Assembly: GCF_018122735.1 (NCBI RefSeq)
Contig: NZ_JAGRRD010000001.1
Span: forward strand, 3,453,190 to 3,517,189
Origin: Azoarcus sp. L1K30
GTDB lineage: Bacteria > Pseudomonadota > Gammaproteobacteria > Burkholderiales > Rhodocyclaceae
Direction: 5' to 3'
Length of the DNA: 64,000 nucleotides
Shown here in pieces: positions 58,972 through 64,000 of this stretch (position 1 is its first letter; each line of letters opens with the position of its first letter). The notes below the pieces were generated by a model. The model did not search any database. It saw only the letters and a list, made by a program, of their open reading frames with translations, and had not been told where the DNA came from. The position numbers and the translations under genes are program-made.

Positions 58972-58991
58972 TGCTGGCCTGCAGGCCAGCA
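58972..58991. promoter_or_regulatory. 20-bp perfect palindrome upstream of aapJ
   Basis: TGCTGGCCT followed by its exact complement AGGCCAGCA around a central GC, 27 bases before the aapJ start and probably within its leader. It could be an operator, or an RNA hairpin that affects translation or stability. Confidence 0.5.
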
Positions 58992-59017
58992 ATTCCTGAA
59001 ACTCCTGGAGATGTCGT

Positions 59018-60151
59018 ATGAAAGCAGTCAAGACCACCATTGCAGTTGTTGCCGCAACGGCCGCACTGGGGCTGGCCACTCAGGCCAACGCCGGTTCCAC
59101 GCTGGATGCGGTGATGAAGAAGGGTTTCGTGCAGTGCGGCGTGAGCGACGGCTTGCCCGGATTCTCCTACACCGACGAAAAAGGCCAGTATCGCGGCATC
59201 GACGTTGACGTATGCCGCGCTGTCGCCGCTGCTGTCTTTGGCGACGCGAAGAAGGTCAAGTTCACGCCCCTGACCGCGAAGGAGCGTTTCACCGCCTTGC
59301 AGTCGGGCGAAGTCGATGTGCTGTCGCGCAACACCACCTGGACCAGCTCGCGCGATTCGGCCATGGGCCTGAACTTTGCCGGCGTCACCTACTATGACGG
59401 CCAGGGCTTTCTCGTCAGCAAGAAGCTCGGTGTCAAGAGCGCCAAGGAGCTCGACGGTGCCGCGGTGTGTATCCAGGCCGGTACCACGACCGAACTCAAT
59501 CTGTCCGACTACTTCCGTGCGACAGGCATGAAGTACACGCCGATCAGCTACGACAAGTCCGACGAAACGGTCAAGGCGCTCGAAGCTGGCCGTTGCGACG
59601 TGTTGACCTCCGACCAGTCCCAGCTCTACGCGCAGCGGATCAAGCTCGCCAATCCGGATGGCTACGTGGTGTTGCCTGAAGTGATTTCGAAGGAGCCGCT
59701 CGGCCCGGTAGTGCGTCAGGGCGACGAAGAGTGGTTTGACGTTGTGCGCTGGACGTTGTTCGCAATGCTCAATGCCGAAGAGGCCGGCATCAGCTCGAAA
59801 AACGTGGAGCAGGAAGCAAAGTCCTCCAAGAATCCTGATGTGCGCCGTCTGTTGGGTGCCGATGGTGAGTTGGGCAAGGACCTCAAGCTGCCCAAGGATT
59901 GGGTGGTACAGATCGTCAAGCAGGTCGGCAATTATGGCGAAGTGTTCGATCGCAACGTCGGTGCCGGCAGCGAGCTGAAGATTGCGCGTGGTATCAACGC
60001 GCTGTGGAACAAGGGTGGGCTGCAGTACGCACTGAGGTGCCCTACGTTTTCCGCCTTCCAAGCGGTCGTCCTTATGCTGCCATTTTCGATCGTACGACGA
60101 CTACGTTGGAAGACGAAATTCGTGGGGCAGCTCACACCGCCGGTACGCTAA
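59018..60151 (+). CDS. aapJ: General L-amino acid ABC transporter, periplasmic binding protein (C-terminus altered by insertion)
   Basis: A 377-residue periplasmic binding protein for L-amino acids, first gene of aapJQMP. Signal peptide MKAVKTTIAVVAATAALGLATQANAG, then the SBP family-3 body (FVQCGVSDGLPGFSYTDEKG). ATG 59018 has GGAG about 10 bases upstream. Close relatives end in LKIARG...GGLQYAPPVR, and here LQYA and PPVR are separated by 35 extra residues (LRCPTFSAFQ...VGQLT). These match a 102-bp inverted-repeat element with a 3-base CAC duplication. The insertion is in frame and adds a short hydrophobic and basic segment to the otherwise normal protein. The protein may still bind amino acids, but folding at the tail could be affected. 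Confidence 0.93.
   Translation: MKAVKTTIAVVAATAALGLATQANAGSTLDAVMKKGFVQCGVSDGLPGFSYTDEKGQYRGIDVDVCRAVAAAVFGDAKKVKFTPLTAKERFTALQSGEVDVLSRNTTWTSSRDSAMGLNFAGVTYYDGQGFLVSKKLGVKSAKELDGAAVCIQAGTTTELNLSDYFRATGMKYTPISYDKSDETVKALEAGRCDVLTSDQSQLYAQRIKLANPDGYVVLPEVISKEPLGPVVRQGDEEWFDVVRWTLFAMLNAEEAGISSKNVEQEAKSSKNPDVRRLLGADGELGKDLKLPKDWVVQIVKQVGNYGEVFDRNVGAGSELKIARGINALWNKGGLQYALRCPTFSAFQAVVLMLPFSIVRRLRWKTKFVGQLTPPVR
60033..60134. mobile_element. 102-bp MITE-like element inserted in aapJ
   Basis: A 102-base segment flanked by CAC direct repeats (60030-60032 and 60135-60137), with long imperfect terminal inverted repeats. The left end TGAGGTGCCCTACG and the reversed right end TGAGCTGCCCCACG continue similar through TCTTCCAA-like sequence, 23 of the first 29 bases matching. 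TGA...TCA ends and a 3-base duplication suggest mobilisation by an IS3-like transposase, an inference. Removing the element and one CAC restores the conserved C-terminus of AapJ in frame. It has no transposase. Confidence 0.75.
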
Positions 60152-60156
60152 GCCGG

Positions 60157-60184
60157 ATGGCCACCGTTGCAAGACGGTGGCCAT
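60157..60184 (+). other. Strong hairpin between aapJ and aapQ
   Basis: ATGGCCACCGT (60157-60167) and ACGGTGGCCAT (60174-60184), an 11-bp perfect stem with loop TGCAAG, followed by TTTCC. It starts 5 bases after the aapJ stop. In such operons a hairpin at this place gives more binding protein than permease by stabilising or partly ending the aapJ message. Confidence 0.75.
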
Positions 60185-60208
60185 TTTCCTTTCAACAAGG
60201 ACGTTTCC

Positions 60209-61396
60209 ATGCATACTGATCCGCCCAAGGCCGACGCTCCGCGCGGTTCATTACTGACCGATCCGAAAGCGCGCGCCTGGACCTTTCAGATTCTGTCCAT
60301 CCTCGTCGTCATCGGCGTCGGCTGGTACCTGTTTCACAATACTCAGCAAAACCTGGCAAATCGCGGCATCACGTCGGGTTTTGCCTTTCTCGACAATTCT
60401 GCGGGCTTTGGCATCCTGCAGTCGTTGATCGACTATACCGAGCGCGACAGCTACGGCCGCGTGTTCGTGATCGGTCTGCTCAACACCCTGCTGGTATCCG
60501 TGCTCGGCATCTTCTTCGCCACCGTTCTCGGTTTTCTGCTCGGCGTGGCACGTCTGTCGCCCAACTGGCTGATCAACAAGCTGGCTACGGTCTACATCGA
60601 GACCTTCCGCAATATCCCCCCCTTGCTGCAGATCTTCTTCTGGTATTTTGCCGTGCTGCGGGCGATGCCTTCGCCGCGGCAGAGTTACAGTTTCGGCGAC
60701 GCACTGTTTGTGAATATCCGGGGTGTGTATCTGCCTGCGCCCGAGGCAGCGGGCGGTCTTGTACCGTTCTTCGTCAGCCTTGCCCTTGTCGTCGTGGCCT
60801 GGGTCGTACTTGCACGCTGGGCGCGCCGCCGCCAGGAAGCAACCGGTGTGCGCTTTCCGGTGATATGGGCGAATCTTGCCCTGCTGCTGGCGGTGCCCCT
60901 GCTTGTGTCGCTGGTTTTCGGAAAGCCATTCACATGGTCGCTTCCCGAGCTGAAAGGGTTCAACTTCGTTGGTGGTCTGGCGGTGATCCCCGAACTGGTT
61001 GCCATCACCTTTGCGCTCAGCATCTACACGGCGGCGTTCATCGCGGAAACCGTGCGCTCCGGCATCCTGGCCGTGAGTCACGGGCAGACCGAGGCCGCGC
61101 GCTCACTCGGTTTGCGCCCGGGTCTGATCCTGCGCCTGGTCATCATTCCACAGGCGATGCGCGTCATCATTCCGCCCTTGACCAGCCAGTACCTGAACCT
61201 GGTGAAAAACTCGTCGCTTGCGGCCGCCATTGGCTATCCCGACCTCGTGTCGCTGTTTGCAGGCACGGTGTTGAACCAGACCGGTCAGGCCATCGAGACC
61301 ATTGCCATCACGATGTCGGTGTATCTCGCCATCAGCCTGAGCATTTCGCTGTTGATGAACTGGTACAACAAGCGTATCGCTTTGGTCGAGCGCTAA
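60209..61396 (+). CDS. aapQ: General L-amino acid ABC transporter permease
   Basis: A 395-residue inner-membrane permease of the His/Glu/Gln type. The first helix is FQILSILVVIGVGWYLF, with NTQQNLANRGITSGFAFL in the first periplasmic loop, characteristic of AapQ. The EAA loop for the ATPase is EAARSLGLRPGLILRLVIIPQAMR near residue 300. AAGG ends 8 bases before ATG 60209. Forms the membrane channel with AapM. Gap to aapM is 12 bases. Confidence 0.94.
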   Translation: MHTDPPKADAPRGSLLTDPKARAWTFQILSILVVIGVGWYLFHNTQQNLANRGITSGFAFLDNSAGFGILQSLIDYTERDSYGRVFVIGLLNTLLVSVLGIFFATVLGFLLGVARLSPNWLINKLATVYIETFRNIPPLLQIFFWYFAVLRAMPSPRQSYSFGDALFVNIRGVYLPAPEAAGGLVPFFVSLALVVVAWVVLARWARRRQEATGVRFPVIWANLALLLAVPLLVSLVFGKPFTWSLPELKGFNFVGGLAVIPELVAITFALSIYTAAFIAETVRSGILAVSHGQTEAARSLGLRPGLILRLVIIPQAMRVIIPPLTSQYLNLVKNSSLAAAIGYPDLVSLFAGTVLNQTGQAIETIAITMSVYLAISLSISLLMNWYNKRIALVER

Positions 61397-61408
61397 AGAG
61401 TCGAGCCC

Positions 61409-62506
61409 ATGAGCACACATACTTTCAAACCGAGTCTTCCGCCGCCGGTCATGTCCGTCGGCGCAATGGGCTGGATGCGGGCACACCTGTTCTCGAACTG
61501 GTTCAATTCCGCGCTGACCCTTCTGGCACTGTATCTGGTCTGGATCACGATTCCGCCCATCATCAGCTGGGCGCTTATCAATGCCGACTGGGTTGGTGAC
61601 AATCGTGACAGCTGCACCAGCGGTGGCGCGTGCTGGGTATTCATCAAGGTACGGCTGTCACAGTTCTTCTATGGCTTTTACCCGGAGGAGTTGCGCTGGC
61701 GCGTCAATCTCACCGTGATACTCGCCATCGTCGGCGCGGCACCCTTGTTCATCAAAGCCATGCCCCGCAAGCTGCGCTATGGCGCGGCTTACCTGCTGAT
61801 CTATCCGGTGCTCGCCTACTGGCTGCTCCATGGTGGCATCCTCGGCATGACGCTAGTGGAAACGAGCAAGTGGGGCGGCCTGATGCTGACGCTGGTGATT
61901 GCCGTCGTCGGCATTGCCGGAGCCATGCCGCTGGGCATCCTGCTGGCCCTGGGGCGGCGCTCCGACATGCCGGTGGTCAGGGTGATCTGCGTCACTTTCA
62001 TCGAGTTCTGGCGTGGTGTACCGCTGATTACCGTGCTGTTCATGTCGTCGGTGATGCTGCCGCTATTCCTGCCCGAAGAGGTAAACATCGACAAGCTGCT
62101 GCGGGCGCTGATTGCCGTCACGCTGTTCGAGGCCGCCTATGTGGCCGAGGTGGTGCGCGGCGGCATGCAGGCGATCCCCAAGGGTCAGTACGAAGCGGCC
62201 GGCGCAATGGGGCTGGGCTACTGGCGCATGATGGGTCTGGTAATCCTGCCGCAGGCGCTCAAGCTGGTGATCCCGGGCATCGTCAACACCTTCATCGCGT
62301 TGTTCAAGGACACCAGTCTGGTGATCATCATCGGCTTGTTCGATCTCTTCAACAGCATCCACCAGGCGACGGTCGACCCCGCCTGGCTTGGTTTCGCGAC
62401 TGAAGGCTATGTCTTTGCGGCCCTGATGTTCTGGATTTTCTGTTTCAGTATGTCCCGCTATTCGATGTACCTCGAGCGCAAGCTCGACACGGGCCACAAG
62501 CGTTAG
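61409..62506 (+). CDS. aapM: General L-amino acid ABC transporter permease
   Basis: A 365-residue partner of AapQ. N-terminal cytoplasmic tail, first helix ALTLLALYLVWITIPPIISW, and an EAA loop (EAAGAMGLGYWRMMGLVILPQALK) near residue 268. GVPLITVLFMSSVMLPLFLP is in the family. Forms the heterodimeric channel with AapQ. Start ATG 61409 is 12 bases after aapQ, with GAG close upstream. aapP follows 11 bases later. Confidence 0.94.
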   Translation: MSTHTFKPSLPPPVMSVGAMGWMRAHLFSNWFNSALTLLALYLVWITIPPIISWALINADWVGDNRDSCTSGGACWVFIKVRLSQFFYGFYPEELRWRVNLTVILAIVGAAPLFIKAMPRKLRYGAAYLLIYPVLAYWLLHGGILGMTLVETSKWGGLMLTLVIAVVGIAGAMPLGILLALGRRSDMPVVRVICVTFIEFWRGVPLITVLFMSSVMLPLFLPEEVNIDKLLRALIAVTLFEAAYVAEVVRGGMQAIPKGQYEAAGAMGLGYWRMMGLVILPQALKLVIPGIVNTFIALFKDTSLVIIIGLFDLFNSIHQATVDPAWLGFATEGYVFAALMFWIFCFSMSRYSMYLERKLDTGHKR

Positions 62507-62517
62507 GAGTTTAGGTA

Positions 62518-63288
62518 ATGAATGAAGCCAAGATCAAGCATGCGCTCGGCGAGAAGGAAATGATCCGCATCGAAGGCATGCACAAGTGGTACGGCGAATT
62601 CCATGTGCTCAAGGACATCAACCTGAGCGTGCGGCAGGGCGAACGTATCGTGCTGTGCGGACCGTCCGGTTCGGGCAAGTCGACGACCATTCGCTGTATC
62701 AATCGCCTGGAGGAGCACCAGCAGGGCAAGATCATCGTCGATGATGTCGAGCTCACTTCCGATCTCAAGCATGTCGAAGCCATCCGCCGTGAAGTCGGCA
62801 TGGTGTTCCAGCATTTCAATCTTTTCCCGCACCTCACGGTGCTCGAGAACTGCACCCTGGCACCACTGTGGGTACGCAAGATTCCCAAGCGCGAAGCGGA
62901 AGAAGTTGCGATGGAGTACCTCAACCGGGTCAAGATACCCGAGCAGGCGCACAAGTATCCGGGGCAGCTATCCGGTGGCCAGCAGCAACGCGTGGCAATT
63001 GCGCGTGCATTGTGCATGAAGCCAAAGATCATGCTCTTCGACGAGCCGACATCGGCGCTAGACCCCGAGATGGTCAAGGAAGTGCTCGATACCATGATCG
63101 GACTGGCCGAAGACGGCATGACCATGCTGTGCGTCACCCACGAGATGGGCTTTGCCCGTACCGTGGCGGACCGGGTGATCTTCATGGACAAGGGCGAGAT
63201 TGTCGAGATGGCGGACCCGGAGACCTTCTTCTCCAGCCCGAAGTCCGAGCGTACCAAGCTGTTCCTGGGACAGATCCTGAACCACTGA
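62518..63288 (+). CDS. aapP: General L-amino acid ABC transporter ATPase
   Basis: A 256-residue ATPase that drives AapQM. Motifs: Walker [10 protein letters not shown] (about 50-58), Q-loop region [17 protein letters not shown], signature LSGGQQQR, Walker [14 protein letters not shown], and the H-loop in CVTHEMGFA. All are intact. GGAG lies about 8 bases before ATG 62518. Last gene of the aap unit; a strong terminator follows 15 bases after the stop. Confidence 0.95.
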   Translation: MNEAKIKHALGEKEMIRIEGMHKWYGEFHVLKDINLSVRQGERIVLCGPSGSGKSTTIRCINRLEEHQQGKIIVDDVELTSDLKHVEAIRREVGMVFQHFNLFPHLTVLENCTLAPLWVRKIPKREAEEVAMEYLNRVKIPEQAHKYPGQLSGGQQQRVAIARALCMKPKIMLFDEPTSALDPEMVKEVLDTMIGLAEDGMTMLCVTHEMGFARTVADRVIFMDKGEIVEMADPETFFSSPKSERTKLFLGQILNH

Positions 63289-63303
63289 TCACCGCCGACG
63301 AGA

Positions 63304-63339
63304 GAGAACGCCCCGCCATTGCACTGGCGGGGCGTTCTC
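63304..63339. terminator. Bidirectional terminator between aapP and metW
   Basis: A 15-bp perfect stem, GAGAACGCCCCGCCA (63304-63318) and TGGCGGGGCGTTCTC (63325-63339), with loop TTGCAC. It stands between the convergent aapP and metW genes and probably ends both transcripts, although the T-runs are short. Confidence 0.8.
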
Positions 63340-63363
63340 CGTTTACGCGCCGGGATCTGGCAA

Positions 63364-63951
63364 TCAGTTGCGCCCGAGGCGGTACACCGCCATGCTGCCG
63401 AGAAAATTCGGCTCGTCCGTCACCACTTTGCCTTCGTCGAAGGCCAGCCGTTCACGCACGGCAATGCCGTTCATCTCACATAGCGCATCAAAATCGGCAA
63501 TGGTGAAGAAGCGCACATTGGGGGTGTTGAACCACTGGTGCGGCAGGCTCTCGGACACCGGCATGCGGCCGTTGATGATGCTCTGACGGTGGCGCCAGTA
63601 GCCGAAGTTGGGAAAACTCACCACGGCTTCGTGACCGACGCGCAGCATCTCGGCCAGAATGCCCTGGGTGTTGTGCATGGCCTGCAGCGACAGGCTCATG
63701 ATCACGTGGTCGAAGAAGCCGTCTTCGAAATCGCTCAGGCCCTTGTCCATATTGGCCTGAATCACGTTGATGCCGTTCTTCACGCAGGCCAGCAACTTGT
63801 CGGGATCGTTCTCCACCCCGTAGCCTTGCACCTGGCGCACGTCGATCAGGTGCTTGAGCAGGCTGCCGTCGCCGCAGCCCAGGTCGAGCACTTTCTCGCC
63901 CGTCTGGATCCACTGGGCGATGACGTCGTAGTCGTAGCGGTAGGCGGCCAT
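63364..63951 (-). CDS. metW: Methionine biosynthesis protein MetW
   Basis: A 195-residue protein with a SAM-methyltransferase-like fold: VLDLGCGDGSLLKHLID, then GYGVENDPDKLLACV and VIMSLSLQAM. MetW is needed, with MetX, for acylation of homoserine in methionine synthesis in many Proteobacteria and may control MetX activity. Start MAAYRYDYD at 63951; an open frame to 63978 overlaps metX and is not conserved. The stop of metX lies 2 bases upstream, so the metX-metW operon is certain. Confidence 0.93.
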   Translation of the reverse strand: MAAYRYDYDVIAQWIQTGEKVLDLGCGDGSLLKHLIDVRQVQGYGVENDPDKLLACVKNGINVIQANMDKGLSDFEDGFFDHVIMSLSLQAMHNTQGILAEMLRVGHEAVVSFPNFGYWRHRQSIINGRMPVSESLPHQWFNTPNVRFFTIADFDALCEMNGIAVRERLAFDEGKVVTDEPNFLGSMAVYRLGRN

Positions 63952-63953
63952 GC

Positions 63954-64000
63954 TTACACCTTGATGCGGTCGAACCACGCGGTGAGCACTGCGTGGTATT
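63954..64000 (-). CDS. metX: Homoserine O-acetyltransferase (MetX), last codons (cut by window edge)
   Basis: The final 14 codons and stop of a minus-strand gene, reading YHAVLTAWFDRIKV, with the TAA at 63954-63956, two bases before metW. The place directly before metW and the ending AYFERIxV-like pattern known for MetX support the call. The rest lies outside the window. Confidence 0.7.
   Translation of the reverse strand, partial: YHAVLTAWFDRIKV

Larger units (their letters stand above)
58663..59017. other. Gap with terminator and palindrome before aapJ
   Basis: 355 bases without a gene. It holds the terminator at 58753-58789, a less GC-rich stretch around 58800-58910 that probably contains the aap promoter, and two similar 15-base segments, GGATTTTTTGGTG (58901) and GATTCTTTTTGGTG (58941), about 40 bases apart. 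The perfect palindrome at 58972-58991 lies just before aapJ. Confidence 0.6.

Overview
The window reads as chromosomal DNA of a high-GC betaproteobacterium, most likely Rhodocyclales (Azoarcus/Thauera/Aromatoleum type). This is inferred from gene content and protein character: dnaA-dnaN-gyrB facing rpmH-rnpA-yidC-mnmE, rsmB-DUF4390-ntrYX-trkAH, metXW and aapJQMP. No database search was possible. The replication origin is probably inside the window. Two near-perfect ParB (parS) sites lie about 5-6 kb from dnaA, and gene polarity switches at the dnaA/rpmH divide (31.2-31.5 kb).

Layout. 1-9.3 kb: the end of a di-haem cytochrome c peroxidase, a stand-alone aspartate kinase of the ectoine-cluster type, a divergent LysR/MFS efflux pair, a chemoreceptor, an MscS channel, a small exported protein and an AraC/GyrI-type regulator. 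9.4-12.5 kb: a tight operon of a small membrane protein, an Lgt-like membrane protein without the usual catalytic His/Asn, a cysteine-rich radical-SAM protein resembling tetraether/membrane-spanning lipid synthases, and a DedA protein. It looks like an uncharacterised lipid-modification system and is the best candidate here for something new. 12.5-16 kb: a PAS-GGDEF protein and a divergent LysR/SDR pair. 16.2-25.8 kb: a defence island on the minus strand with hsdM, rhuM, hsdS, hsdR and a nuclease-like gene, bordered by an orphan antitoxin whose PIN toxin partner is frameshifted and truncated.

25.9-37 kb: the origin region. gyrB, dnaN and dnaA run leftward; rpmH, rnpA, yidC and mnmE run rightward, with yidD apparently missing. 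Small genes (Oxidored-like protein, tam, TauE-like permease) follow, with parS sites on both sides of the permease gene. 37-49.3 kb: rsmB, DUF4390, ntrY, an ntrX whose AAA+ domain has lost its ATP and sigma-54 motifs, trkA, trkH, hemE and priA. The hemE-priA gap is AT-rich and carries several DnaA-box-like sequences.

49.3-58.2 kb (minus strand): ROK kinase, beta-carbonic anhydrase, a SMUG1-type DNA glycosylase, azlD, azlC, an AmpG-like permease and a 1.3 kaa PAS-GGDEF-EAL protein. 58.3-64 kb: a small unknown gene, then the aapJQMP amino-acid ABC transporter operon. A 102-bp inverted-repeat element has inserted in frame into the 3' end of aapJ. The window closes with metW and the last codons of metX on the minus strand.
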